IMG/VR virus record: IMGVR_UViG_3300032134_000022
Location: 1-22,375 of that record
DNA length: 22,375 bases
Direction: 5' to 3' (one strand)
From: a virus
Under the pieces are notes generated by a model. The model was given only the letters and a program-made list of their open reading frames with translations, was not told the origin of the DNA and ran no database searches. Position numbers and translations under genes: made by a program. Shown in pieces: positions 13,968-22,250 of this stretch (positions within the stretch are counted from its first letter, which is position 1; every line of letters begins with the position of its first letter).

Positions 13968-14647
13968 TGACTACAACGAGTACACATGCATTTAATCTAG
14001 ATCTAAACCTTCTTGTAGAAGAAGCGTTTGAAAGATGCGGATCAGAACTTAGAACAGGATATGATTTAAGGACAGCTACACGTAGCTTAAACTTACTGAC
14101 AATAGAATGGGCTAACCGAGGAATCAACTTATGGACTGTTGAACAAGGACAGATAGCATTAGTTGCCGGTACAGCCACTTACAATTTGCCCGCGACGACC
14201 ATCGACCTCATGAGCCAAGTCATAAGAACTGGGTCTGGAACAACTCAGTCTGACATAGCTATTTCTAGGGTGTCAAATCCTACTTATGCATCTATCCCAA
14301 GTAAGAACGACACGGGCAGACCGATACAAGTTTATATAGATAGACAAGCAGAGATACCTACAATAACTCTATGGCCTATTCCTAATGACACAAGTTATAC
14401 CTTTGTTTACTGGATGTTAAAAAGAATTGATGATGCGGGTACAGGCGTTAACACACAGCATATCCCATTTAGATTTTTGCCATGCATGGTAGCAGGACTA
14501 GCTTATTATTTATCTCTTAAGATTCCAGAAGCTGGAGACAGGGTACAATTTTTAAAAGCAGAATATGAAGAGCAGTGGTTACTCGCTTCAACTGAAGACA
14601 GAGAAAAAGCCACATTAACCATAGCACCAAGAACATCATACGTATAG
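13967..14647 (+). CDS. Head-tail adaptor-type protein, 226 aa
   Basis: The N-terminal segment LLVEEAFERCGSELRTGYDL (15-34) and the following RSLNLLTIEWANRGINLWTV (39-58) belong to a well-populated family of phage structural proteins encoded after the head genes. After a beta-rich centre with VEQGQIALVAGTATYNLP comes a helical C-terminus (FLPCMVAGLAYYLSLKIPEA). This helix-beta-helix arrangement fits the adaptor that binds beneath the portal, like P22 gp4 or related connectors. GGAG (13959-13962) lies before the ATG. The family assignment comes from pattern memory, so the name adaptor is tentative. Confidence 0.65.
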   Translation: MTTTSTHAFNLDLNLLVEEAFERCGSELRTGYDLRTATRSLNLLTIEWANRGINLWTVEQGQIALVAGTATYNLPATTIDLMSQVIRTGSGTTQSDIAISRVSNPTYASIPSKNDTGRPIQVYIDRQAEIPTITLWPIPNDTSYTFVYWMLKRIDDAGTGVNTQHIPFRFLPCMVAGLAYYLSLKIPEAGDRVQFLKAEYEEQWLLASTEDREKATLTIAPRTSYV

Positions 14648-14656
14648 GAGATTAAG

Positions 14657-14905
14657 ATGGGAGCTGGATACAAAGAAGATAAATCAAGAAATAAATTTGC
14701 AGAAGGATATGCACAGGGATTAGATACGGAATTAGAATCAAATCCTGTTAAACGAGTAATTAAAAAGGGAATGGAAAAAGTTTTAAATAAAGGAACTACT
14801 ATTTATAAAAGAAAAGGCAAAGATAAAGAAGGATATAATAAAGGAGTGTCCGATGCAAAAAAAGCTATGAAAATAGTGGACAGAAATTATCTTAAAGGTA
14901 GATAA
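14657..14905 (+). CDS. Small basic hypothetical protein, 82 aa
   Basis: This Lys-rich, probably helical protein starts MGAGYKEDKSRNKFAEGYAQ and ends DAKKAMKIVDRNYLKGR. A TAGGAG site precedes the ATG, and the stop overlaps the next ATG (TAATG). The GY-x-x-G pattern occurs twice (FAEGYAQGL and KEGYNKGV). No motif indicates function. It continues the run of basic small proteins in the head-tail module. Confidence 0.7.
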   Translation: MGAGYKEDKSRNKFAEGYAQGLDTELESNPVKRVIKKGMEKVLNKGTTIYKRKGKDKEGYNKGVSDAKKAMKIVDRNYLKGR

Positions 14906-15273
14906 TGAGCAACAAGTTTACAACTAATAAGAACGCTATTGCAGACTGTGATGTTTGTGGATTTCAATTTAAACTAAAGACTTTAAAGAGTTTATTTGTA
15001 AGAAAGACAAAGACAAATATATTAGCGTGTAATGAATGTTGGAACCCAGATCAACCACAGAATATGCAGGGGATGTATCCAGTAGAAGATCCTCAAGCAG
15101 TGCGAGATCCAAGACCTGACCAGAGTTTTAATGACAACAACGTAACTGGGTCAAGAGATATACAATGGGGATGGGAACCTGTTGGTGGAGCAAGACCTCC
15201 AGCTAATGAGTTTACTGGAAATAATTTAGTGAGTTCAGGAGTAGTAGGAACTGTTACAATAACAATAACTTAG
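14905..15273 (+). CDS. Zinc-ribbon protein of the tail/head-completion module
   Basis: Two CxxC pairs, Cys15-Cys18 (CDVC) and Cys42-Cys45 (CNEC), about 24 residues apart, form a probable zinc ribbon. After it come NPDQPQNMQGMYPVEDPQAV and RDPRPDQ, then a Gly/Asn-rich region with IQWGWEPVGG and a Thr/Val/Ile tail. The family is common next to adaptor genes in marine phages as I recall, but its role is not established to my knowledge. The gene starts by overlap with the previous stop. Confidence 0.75.
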   Translation: MSNKFTTNKNAIADCDVCGFQFKLKTLKSLFVRKTKTNILACNECWNPDQPQNMQGMYPVEDPQAVRDPRPDQSFNDNNVTGSRDIQWGWEPVGGARPPANEFTGNNLVSSGVVGTVTITIT

Positions 15274-15282
15274 GAGAAAGAA

Positions 15283-15462
15283 ATGGCTAAAGAAAATCAA
15301 GAAAGAAAAGCAAAAATGGTAGATGGTTATGCACAACCGCAAATGGTTCCTGTACCTAACACGGCAGGTTATCCTGAAAAGAATGTTAAGACTTCTGGCG
15401 TAGAAACTCGTGGCAATGGTGCAGCTACTAAAGGCACTAAAGCACGCGGCCCTATGGCGTAA
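15283..15462 (+). CDS. Small protein with Gly/Thr/Lys tail, 59 aa
   Basis: This 59-codon gene is preceded by a strong TAGGAGAAA site 4 nt from the ATG. It begins MAKENQERKAKMVDGYAQPQ and ends with RGNGAATKGTKARGPMA, a low-complexity tail that looks conserved in related marine phage contigs. There is no structural domain or membrane span. It fits exactly between the zinc-ribbon gene and the next adaptor-type gene, so it is a real gene despite its length. The function is unknown. Confidence 0.75.
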   Translation: MAKENQERKAKMVDGYAQPQMVPVPNTAGYPEKNVKTSGVETRGNGAATKGTKARGPMA

Positions 15463-15471
15463 GGATAAGCA

Positions 15472-16137
15472 ATGACTTATACTGAATTAGTCGCACAAAT
15501 ACAATCGTATACTGAAGATGAATACTCTACAGTAGATGTAAACACATTTATAACTCAAGCTGAGAACAGAATCTTTAATGGAGTTAATCTTCCAGACTTA
15601 AGAAGAAATGATACAGGTACTATTAACTTCGCTAACAAGTATTTAAATGTACCAGATGATTGGTTAGCTACTTATAGTTTAGCAGCCGTTGATACTACAA
15701 CTAATGAAACTACTTATCTTTTAAATAAAGATGTTAACTTTATTAGGCAATCATTTCCTGATACTGATGTAGCTCACTATGGAAAACCACAATATTATGC
15801 AGTCTTCGATGATACAACATTTATACTCGGCCCTACACCTGATAAAGCTTATGGTGCTGAGCTTCATTACTTTTTTTATCCTGAGTCTATTACTACTGCC
15901 GCTAGCGGTACGTCTTGGTTGGGAGATAATTATAGCTCCGTATTACTTTATGGTTCATTGTTGGAAGCAGCTACGTACCTCAAGTCCGACGCGGAAACGA
16001 TAGCTAACTACTCTACTAGATATGAGCAAGCTATGACAGAACTAACTAGACTAGGCGAAGGTAAGAATACTCGCGATGCTTATCGTAGTGGACAAGCTAG
16101 AATATCTGTTAAAGGTAGAAGAGGGAGTGCAGTTTAA
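15472..16137 (+). CDS. Second head-tail adaptor-type protein, SU10-like, 221 aa
   Basis: The start, MTYTELVAQIQSYTEDEYST, and the FITQAENRIF helix followed by LPDLRRNDTGTINFANKYLN match the adaptor/connector family seen in phage SU10 and relatives. The centre is beta-rich (YYAVFDDTTFILGPTPDKAY). The C-terminal part has a long helix (LLYGSLLEAATYLKSDAETI) and a conserved basic end. Adaptors form a 12-mer ring under the portal and connect the head to the tail. AAGGA precedes the ATG. Its stop overlaps the next start (TAATG). Confidence 0.7.
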   Translation: MTYTELVAQIQSYTEDEYSTVDVNTFITQAENRIFNGVNLPDLRRNDTGTINFANKYLNVPDDWLATYSLAAVDTTTNETTYLLNKDVNFIRQSFPDTDVAHYGKPQYYAVFDDTTFILGPTPDKAYGAELHYFFYPESITTAASGTSWLGDNYSSVLLYGSLLEAATYLKSDAETIANYSTRYEQAMTELTRLGEGKNTRDAYRSGQARISVKGRRGSAV

Positions 16138-16565
16138 TGGCAACTATTATACAAGGAATAACTAATACATTTGTTGCTAAATCATTAGCTGGCGATATAG
16201 ATTTTGATACCGACACATTTAAAATGGCTCTGTACTCTGATGATGCTACATTAGATTCTTCTACTTCTGCTTATACAACTACTAATGAAGTAGTAGGCAC
16301 AGGGTATGTAGCTGGGGGTAATACATTAACAGGCGCTACAGTTACACAAGATGATGATGCAGACGTAGTGTATATAACTTTTGATTCTCCTACTACTTGG
16401 ACAGGCACATTTTCCGCAAGAGGAGCTTTAATATATAATAGTAGTTCTAGTAATTATTCTGTATGTGTATTAGATTTTGGATCAGTTAAAACTATTGCAG
16501 CTCAAACGCTAACTGTAACATTACCTGATAACACTGCAACAACGGCACTTATTCGATTTGAATAG
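16137..16565 (+). CDS. Virion structural protein, FKMALY family, 142 aa
   Basis: An all-beta protein with FKMALYSDDATLDSSTSAYT (28-47), then TNEVVGTGYVAGGNTL. This pattern recurs in many phage structural proteins of unknown function. A ring of beta strands is likely. It is homologous in pattern to the gene at 18006, which suggests duplication. It may be a tail or collar protein. It overlaps the preceding stop by one base. Confidence 0.75.
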   Translation: MATIIQGITNTFVAKSLAGDIDFDTDTFKMALYSDDATLDSSTSAYTTTNEVVGTGYVAGGNTLTGATVTQDDDADVVYITFDSPTTWTGTFSARGALIYNSSSSNYSVCVLDFGSVKTIAAQTLTVTLPDNTATTALIRFE

Positions 16566-16576
16566 AAAGGGATAAC

Positions 16577-18004
16577 ATGACAGGATTTTCGTCGCTTATA
16601 GCGGATGCACCAGAAGTAACAGTAGATAAAGTAAGACCATTAGAAAAAGATTTATATAAGATGATGTGGGATAAACCAGAGTATAGACAAGTTGCTCCTG
16701 GCGAACAAATAGCCCATGAATTTTTAAAGCAGGCTAAACCTAAACAAGGGGCAACAGTTTTAGATTTAGGTTGTGGTACAGGACGTGGGGGATTAAACCT
16801 AGCGTTCTTTGGTAATATGGATGTGACTATGGTTGACTTTGCAGATAACTGCTTAGATAAAGATATAGTCCCAATGTTAGAAACACAGAAGCATGCGTTG
16901 CGATTTGTAGAAGCTGATTTGTCTCAACCTCTACCTGTTCAAGCGGCTTATGGTTTTTGTACTGATGTGATGGAGCATATAAGACCTCATCACGTTGATA
17001 AGGTTATAGAGAATTGTTTAGCTGCGTGTCAGCATGTGTTCTTTCAAATATCTACTGTTGATGATATTTGTGGTGTTTTAGTAGGACATAAACTACATTT
17101 GAGTGTGCACCCATATGAGTGGTGGCTTAAAAAACTTAAAGACCATAAATGTGTAATACATTGGTCTCAACAGACAGATAACTCTTGTTTGTTTTATGTA
17201 AGTAATTGGGCAACAGGAGAAGAAGTAGTTGATGCGGGTACTGTAAATACAACTGATGAAGAGATAAAGAAAAACGTAGAGCACAATATAAAACAGGATT
17301 ATTTACAAGTAGAGCCCCATCCGACTAACGAGATTGAAGTAATGATTGTAGGGGGAGGACCATCCTTACCACAACATATAGAAAAAATAAAGCAATTAAG
17401 AGCAAATGGTGTTAAACTTATAACTATTAATAACGCTTATAATTGGTGTTTAGATAATGGTTTAACTCCTTCTGCTATGGTCATGGTAGATGCAAGAAAG
17501 TTTAATGCGAGGTTTACAAAACCTGTAGTAGAGGAATGTAAATACTTTATAGCTTCACAATGTAACCCTAGTGTATTTGAGGGATTGCCAAAAGATAGAA
17601 CTTATCTGTGGCATACGCAAGCAGACTTATTAAAAGATATACTAGATGAGCAATATAAAACATGGTGGTCAGTTCCAGGAGGATCGACTGTATTGTTAAG
17701 AGCTATACCATTGTTTAGAATGTTAGGATTTAAAAGATTTCATTTATTTGGGTGTGACTCCTGTTTAAGTGAAGATGATATGCATCACGCATACGAACAA
17801 GAAGAAAATGATGGACAGTTAGTTATGCCCGTAAACGTGAGCGGAAAAGTATTTAACTGTAACCCTTGGATGGTATCGCAAGCCCAAGAGTTTATTGACC
17901 TAATTAAAATGTTAGGTGATGAAATTGAGTTAGCAATCTATGGTGGGTTATTACATCATATTTTAGAATCCGGCGCGTCATACGCCGATATTAAGGAGAT
18001 TTAA
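16577..18004 (+). CDS. Fusion of a SAM methyltransferase and a DUF115/MptE-like domain
   Basis: This 475-residue protein has two parts. Residues 1-215 form a class I methyltransferase. VLDLGCGTG (61-69) is the SAM-binding glycine loop, Asp87 in MVDFAD the ribose-binding acid, and CTDVMEHIRP (128-137) the motif-IV region. Residues 250-475 look like the DUF115/MptE-like fold: VMIVGGGPSL (255-264), NGLTPSAMVMVDAR (294-307) and GGSTVLLRAIPLFRMLGFKR (368-387) followed by an FGCDS motif. That family includes 6-hydroxymethylpterin pyrophosphokinase and Maf-type flagellin glycosyltransferases. Each domain is known, but in a phage late operon the target is unclear. It may modify a glycan, a fibre, or host surface sugars. 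The neighbours are virion genes. Confidence 0.75.
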   Translation: MTGFSSLIADAPEVTVDKVRPLEKDLYKMMWDKPEYRQVAPGEQIAHEFLKQAKPKQGATVLDLGCGTGRGGLNLAFFGNMDVTMVDFADNCLDKDIVPMLETQKHALRFVEADLSQPLPVQAAYGFCTDVMEHIRPHHVDKVIENCLAACQHVFFQISTVDDICGVLVGHKLHLSVHPYEWWLKKLKDHKCVIHWSQQTDNSCLFYVSNWATGEEVVDAGTVNTTDEEIKKNVEHNIKQDYLQVEPHPTNEIEVMIVGGGPSLPQHIEKIKQLRANGVKLITINNAYNWCLDNGLTPSAMVMVDARKFNARFTKPVVEECKYFIASQCNPSVFEGLPKDRTYLWHTQADLLKDILDEQYKTWWSVPGGSTVLLRAIPLFRMLGFKRFHLFGCDSCLSEDDMHHAYEQEENDGQLVMPVNVSGKVFNCNPWMVSQAQEFIDLIKMLGDEIELAIYGGLLHHILESGASYADIKEI

Positions 18005-18005
18005 C

Positions 18006-18464
18006 ATGGCAGCAACAGCATGGCAACTATACAACAGTGCCAAAAAATATATAGGCAATGGTACCATAACGTTAGGTGCCGGCGTGTTTAAAATGGTTTT
18101 AGCTCAAACAGCTAGTAATGCTTCTACATTTACTTTGAGTACATACGCATCTGTGACAAATGAAGTCGCAGCCGCAGGGGGCTATGTTACGGGTGGTAGA
18201 GACTTAGTACCCGCTACAGCTCAATGGACAGTAGGTGCATCGGCTAAACAGCAGAAGTTTTCTATGTCTGCAGTGGGTTTAGCGTTTACAGCTTCGGGAG
18301 CTAGTCTAGTAAATATTAGATATGCGATTTTACGTAACTCTACAGGAGCAACTGCAGGTAAACTTTTATGTTTCTGTCAGCTATCTAGCTCACAATTTAC
18401 TGTAACAAGCCCTAACACATTAACTGTTTTACCTGCTGCTACTGGCATATTTACCTTAACATAA
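18006..18464 (+). CDS. Virion structural protein, paralogue of the 16137 gene, 152 aa
   Basis: It carries the same arrangement as the protein encoded at 16137: a FKMVLAQTA segment after about 28 residues, then SVTNEVAAAGGYVTGG. The rest is beta-rich and Ser/Thr/Ala-rich. TAAGGAG just upstream of the ATG gives a good start, and it begins 1 nt after the fusion gene. Two copies flank the methyltransferase fusion, so either a duplication embraced the enzyme gene or it was inserted between existing copies. Probably a tail or collar protein. Confidence 0.72.
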   Translation: MAATAWQLYNSAKKYIGNGTITLGAGVFKMVLAQTASNASTFTLSTYASVTNEVAAAGGYVTGGRDLVPATAQWTVGASAKQQKFSMSAVGLAFTASGASLVNIRYAILRNSTGATAGKLLCFCQLSSSQFTVTSPNTLTVLPAATGIFTLT

Positions 18465-18474
18465 GGAGCTAGTA

Positions 18475-19287
18475 ATGGCTACCGGCTGGGGACGAAATAC
18501 CTGGAGCTCTGGCCCATGGGGCGAAGGGGATGTAATATCGTTAATTACAGGATCTGTAGCTATATCCGGTGTAGCACCTAGTGTAGTTCAAGGTAAAGTA
18601 ATAACTCCGGGTGTAAAAGATTTAGTATTAGCAGGAATAGCACCAACAGTATTAACTGGAGCAGTAATAACTCCAGGTGTAAAAGATTTAGTATTAGCTG
18701 GAATAGCACCAAGTATATTTGAAAGTAGCGTAATAACCCCTAGTGTAGGGGCAGCGGTGTTAAACGGATTAACACCAAGTGTAGTCCAAGGTAAAGTAAT
18801 AACACCTAGTGTAGGTGCAGTAACACTAGCTGGATTAGCACCAAGTTTAGTTTATGGAGATGTAGCAGCGGCACCAGCAGGAGCACTTGTATTACAAGGA
18901 ATAGCTCCTCAAGTTGTACAGCAACTGAATGTATTTAAAACTCCACTGGTTGGAGCAGTAAGTATAGCAAGTGAAGCACCACACGTATTTGGTAGCACCG
19001 TTATAACGCCTAGTGTAGGCGCATTAACTATAACAGGAATAATTCCTGGTAGAACTGAAGGCAGAGTTATTACTCCAAATGTAGGTGCATTAGCATTACA
19101 AGGGTTTGCCCCTTCGGAAGTAATAGGAAGAATTATAACCCCTAGTGGGACTAGTTTAAATTTACAGGGATTTGCACCTTTAATTAACAGTCCTGATTGG
19201 GTTATAATAGATACTACTCAAGACCCAGAATGGGTTATAATAGATACTACTCAAGTTCCTGATTGGACAGAGATAGTTACAGGATAA
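18475..19287 (+). CDS. 22-residue tandem repeat protein, virion appendage-like
   Basis: After a Trp/Gly-rich head (GWGRNTWSSGPWGEGD, 4-19) the protein consists of about ten copies of a 22-residue unit with consensus VITPxVGALxLxGxAPxVxxG, from about residue 20 to 240. Two copies are nearly identical in DNA (18598-18646 and 18664-18712, 49 bp, two mismatches), showing recent duplication. The tail has three PxW-x-x-I-x-T-like units (DWVIIDTTQDPEWVIIDTTQ). Such short beta repeats build rods or fibres. There is no catalytic motif. The location before the fibre genes suggests a spike, fibre or tail component. Confidence 0.75.
   Translation: MATGWGRNTWSSGPWGEGDVISLITGSVAISGVAPSVVQGKVITPGVKDLVLAGIAPTVLTGAVITPGVKDLVLAGIAPSIFESSVITPSVGAAVLNGLTPSVVQGKVITPSVGAVTLAGLAPSLVYGDVAAAPAGALVLQGIAPQVVQQLNVFKTPLVGAVSIASEAPHVFGSTVITPSVGALTITGIIPGRTEGRVITPNVGALALQGFAPSEVIGRIITPSGTSLNLQGFAPLINSPDWVIIDTTQDPEWVIIDTTQVPDWTEIVTG
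18598..18712 (+). repeat. Two nearly identical 66-bp-period repeat units
   Basis: The stretches at 18598-18646 and 18664-18712 differ at only two of 49 positions and are exactly 66 bp (22 codons) apart, in frame. Other units of the same gene are far more diverged, so this pair is a recent duplication and could expand or contract by recombination or slippage. Confidence 0.85.
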
Positions 19288-19296
19288 GGAAATAAT

Positions 19297-20316
19297 ATGT
19301 CAACGTATTCGAATTTATCGGTAGAGTTAATAGGAACCGGAGAACAGTCGGGCACATGGGGAACAACGACTAATATCAATTTAGGTACAGCAATGGAAGA
19401 AGCCATTGTTGGTACAGTCGATCAAGCTGTTGGTACAGGGGATACTACATTACCTTGGGCTACTGCTTCAAATGCTACTCAAGTAGCCCGTCACTTACGC
19501 CTTAACCTTACAGGAAGTGCAGGTGGATCAGGAAATTTAATTATACCTACTGCCGCTGCAGGTGGTGCTGGCACTTTCCAAAAACAATTCTTAATTAAAA
19601 ATAGCTCTGATACAGCTATAACAGTTAAAACTGCTTCAGGTACAGGAGTGTTAGTTCCAGCAGGTAAAGCATCTTTTGTATATGCAGACGGTACCAATGT
19701 TGTTGCTTCTATTGATTATATTAGTGGGTCAATTGTTTCAGGCGATGTAACTATCACTGGCGGCACTATTAATAATACTCAGATAGGTAATGCTACTCCA
19801 AATACAGGCGCTTTTACAACCCTCGCAGCTTCAAGCACAGTTTCAGGCGCAGGCTTTACAGCACGCTTTGCTACACCAGGACCTATTGGTAACACTGTTG
19901 CTAGCACAGGTAATTTTACAACTCTAGGGGCAACAGGTAATGTAACTCTAGGTGATGCGGTTGGAGATGAAGTCACTCATAATGCAGGGACAGTAAATAT
20001 CCCTAATAACCTCATTTATTCTGGTACAGGAACAGTTACACTACCTAATGGTACGACCGCTCAAAGACCCACTCCCGCGGCAGGAATGATTAGATATAAT
20101 TCAACTGAAGCTGAGTTTGAAGGGTATGCAGATGGAGAATGGGGATCAATTGGCGGAGGTGCTTCGGCAGGTGGTGCTATCTATGAGAACGTTGACAATG
20201 TTTCAGAAAATTATACAATAACAGCAGGATCGAATGGTATGTCAGTAGGACCTATGACAATAGACTCAGGATTTACTGTTACTATTCCTGCGGGACAACG
20301 ATGGGTGATATTATAA
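19297..20316 (+). CDS. Tail fibre-like protein, 339 aa
   Basis: The N-terminus, MSTYSNLSVELIGTGEQSGT with WGTTTNINLGTAMEEAIVGT, is a common start of phage fibre-type proteins. The centre includes two copies of an IGN-x-x-x-x-TG-x-FTTL motif (about 166-180 and 197-211), the sort of repeat seen in fibre shafts. Near residue 255 comes GTTAQRPTPAAGMIRYNSTE and EFEGYADGEWGSIGGG, a pattern often found close to fibre tips. The last residues are SGFTVTIPAGQRWVIL. It probably forms a trimeric fibre or its proximal part. AAGGA precedes the ATG. Confidence 0.75.
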   Translation: MSTYSNLSVELIGTGEQSGTWGTTTNINLGTAMEEAIVGTVDQAVGTGDTTLPWATASNATQVARHLRLNLTGSAGGSGNLIIPTAAAGGAGTFQKQFLIKNSSDTAITVKTASGTGVLVPAGKASFVYADGTNVVASIDYISGSIVSGDVTITGGTINNTQIGNATPNTGAFTTLAASSTVSGAGFTARFATPGPIGNTVASTGNFTTLGATGNVTLGDAVGDEVTHNAGTVNIPNNLIYSGTGTVTLPNGTTAQRPTPAAGMIRYNSTEAEFEGYADGEWGSIGGGASAGGAIYENVDNVSENYTITAGSNGMSVGPMTIDSGFTVTIPAGQRWVIL

Positions 20317-20317
20317 T

Positions 20318-21463
20318 ATGAGTACAATAATTAATGCAGACACAAGTAACGGACTAAAGCTAACCTCTGATACAAGTGGTGAGATAGAACTACAATCAGC
20401 AGGGACAACTCAAGCTAAAATTACTTCTAGCGGATTACAAAATGCAAGTGGTAATCCTATTACTTCTTATGCTGGAACAAAAAACCTTGTCATCAATGGT
20501 GATATGCAGATAGCACAGAGAGCTACGAGTGTTACAGGAATTACTACTGGTAATATTTATCGTACTGTTGATAGATGGAGAAGTGATGTTGTTACTTCAG
20601 GCACTTGGACACAAACGCAAGACACCGATGTACCATTAGGACAAGGATTTGGTGCATCACTAAAAATGGATTGCACTACTGCTGATACTTCTGTTGGTGC
20701 AGCTGATAGAATATTGATAGGTACAAGATTTGAAGGATTTAATGTACAAACTTTAGAAAAAGGAACATCAGCTGCTAAATCAACTACTCTTTCTTTTTGG
20801 GTAAAATCTAATAAGACTGGAACATATATTGTTGAACTTTTTGATAGTCCTAATTCAAGACAAATAGCTAAATCATATACAATTTCTGTGGCAGATACAT
20901 GGGAAAAGAAAACAATAACATATGCAGGAGATACATCTGGTGTTTTCGCTAATAGTAGTAGTCTTACTTTATTAATACAATTTTGGTTTGCTGCTGGAAG
21001 CGATTATACATCAGGAACTTTAAATACATCTTGGACAGCAAATACAAATGCAAACAGAGCAGTAGGACAAGTTAATCTAGCAGACTCTACATCTAACTAT
21101 GTAAATATTACTGGAGTACAACTAGAAATAGGCACAGTTGCAACACCTTTTGAGAACCTACAATATGGACAACAATTATCTTTATGTAATAGATATTATC
21201 AAGATTATACAGAATCAAACACAGTAATTAGAGGTTTTGGATATAATACTAGCTCAGGTTTAGAGACACCTTTTACATTCAAAACTCCAATGAGAACAGC
21301 ACCAACTATGACAGAAGTTTCTGGTAGTGATGGGGGTTCTAATACACAACTTACAAATTTTGGTAATATTAAAACATACGGTTGTGATTTTAACACAGAC
21401 CCAACTACATCAAATCAAACCAATTATTATCAGTTAACATTTACAGCAGATGCGGAGTTATAA
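20318..21463 (+). CDS. Receptor-binding-type fibre protein with carbohydrate-binding-like fold, 381 aa
   Basis: The start resembles the end of fibre shafts (SGEIELQSAGTTQAKITSSG). Then NLVINGDMQIAQRATSVTGI and TVDRWRSDV begin a beta-sandwich region (about 56-265) that ends in VQLEIGTVATPFE. This layout is usual in phage fibre proteins carrying a CBM-like domain. The C-terminal third includes an RYYQDYTESN segment and FTFKTPMRTAPTMTEVSGSD. Likely host-surface sugar binding, inferred from pattern. It starts 1 nt after the previous gene. Confidence 0.7.
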   Translation: MSTIINADTSNGLKLTSDTSGEIELQSAGTTQAKITSSGLQNASGNPITSYAGTKNLVINGDMQIAQRATSVTGITTGNIYRTVDRWRSDVVTSGTWTQTQDTDVPLGQGFGASLKMDCTTADTSVGAADRILIGTRFEGFNVQTLEKGTSAAKSTTLSFWVKSNKTGTYIVELFDSPNSRQIAKSYTISVADTWEKKTITYAGDTSGVFANSSSLTLLIQFWFAAGSDYTSGTLNTSWTANTNANRAVGQVNLADSTSNYVNITGVQLEIGTVATPFENLQYGQQLSLCNRYYQDYTESNTVIRGFGYNTSSGLETPFTFKTPMRTAPTMTEVSGSDGGSNTQLTNFGNIKTYGCDFNTDPTTSNQTNYYQLTFTADAEL

Positions 21464-21465
21464 AT

Positions 21466-21657
21466 ATGATTAGTACAGTAGAAAAAATGTATAGTTCTGA
21501 ACCAGTAGTTCAATTTACTAATACTTACAAAGTTACTTATGATAATGGTAAAATAGTATTTGTACCCCACAACGAAGCAAACACAGACTACCAAGAGTAT
21601 TTAGAATGGTTAGCAGAAGGCAATACACCAGAACCAGCAGACGAGGAGACAGAATAA
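21466..21657 (+). CDS. Small acidic protein between fibre genes, 63 aa
   Basis: It contains a YKVTYDNGKIVFVPHNEANT segment and an EYLEWLAEGNTPEPADEETE tail. Small acidic proteins with this EYLEW-x-x-EGNTPEPA end are frequently found next to fibre genes, where some act as fibre chaperones or assembly factors. No motif proves it. It starts 2 nt after the fibre stop and overlaps the next gene by one base (TAATG). A second ATG at Met8 is a possible start. Confidence 0.7.
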   Translation: MISTVEKMYSSEPVVQFTNTYKVTYDNGKIVFVPHNEANTDYQEYLEWLAEGNTPEPADEETE

Positions 21658-22250
21658 TGGCTGATATAGTATTAACAGGAAACACCTCTGGAGCTATTAC
21701 AGTTGCAGCACCAGCAGTAGCAGGAACAAACACACTTACACTACCTGCAACAACAGGTAACATTGTTACTTCAGGTGATAGCAGTACAATCACACAAGGT
21801 ATGATTGGTAGTAATGTTGCTGGTACTGGTCCATCTTTTAAAGCAACTATGTCAGCAGTAACTGCAATATCAAATAGTGGTGCAACTAAATTGGTTTTAG
21901 ATACAGAGGAATGGGATACAAATAGTAATTATGATAATGCAACTAACTATCGCTTTACTCCTACAGTTGCTGGATATTACTCATTAAGTGGGTCAATGTT
22001 TATGAGTACAGCAACAACTGCTAGGGTCGGAGTTGCTATATACAAGAATGGTTCAGAGCATGCTTGGCAATTTACGGCTGGAGTTTCTTCAGCAGGAGGA
22101 GCTAATCCGCAAGTATCTACTATTGTCTATGCAAACGGTTCTACTGATTACTTTGAATTGTATGCCGCTCAAAACTATGCTAGTAGTGTTAATGCTGCTA
22201 ACAATGGTGTGTTAACTTGGTTTAGTGGTGCTTTAGTGAGGGCTGCATAA
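21657..22250 (+). CDS. C1q-like (TNF/C1q jelly-roll) virion protein, 197 aa
   Basis: The start is the ATG at 21657 in TAATG with the preceding stop. The upstream in-frame extension would overlap the previous gene. The first 60 residues are Thr/Gly/Ala-rich fibre-like. FKATMSAVTAISNSGATKLV (about 61-80), TEEWDTNSNYDNATNYRFTP and TVAGYYSLSGSMFM (about 84-118) and a C-terminal FSGALVRAA follow the C1q-type jelly-roll pattern, in which an F-x-P-x-x-AGYY box is central. Such domains trimerise and occur at fibre ends. It may be an additional host-binding protein. Its stop overlaps the next start. Confidence 0.75.
   Translation: MADIVLTGNTSGAITVAAPAVAGTNTLTLPATTGNIVTSGDSSTITQGMIGSNVAGTGPSFKATMSAVTAISNSGATKLVLDTEEWDTNSNYDNATNYRFTPTVAGYYSLSGSMFMSTATTARVGVAIYKNGSEHAWQFTAGVSSAGGANPQVSTIVYANGSTDYFELYAAQNYASSVNAANNGVLTWFSGALVRAA

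Noticed and set aside
21606-21656. N-terminal extension of the C1q-like protein
   Set aside because: It would overlap the previous gene by 50 nt. The TAATG at 21655-21659 is the arrangement used throughout this operon.
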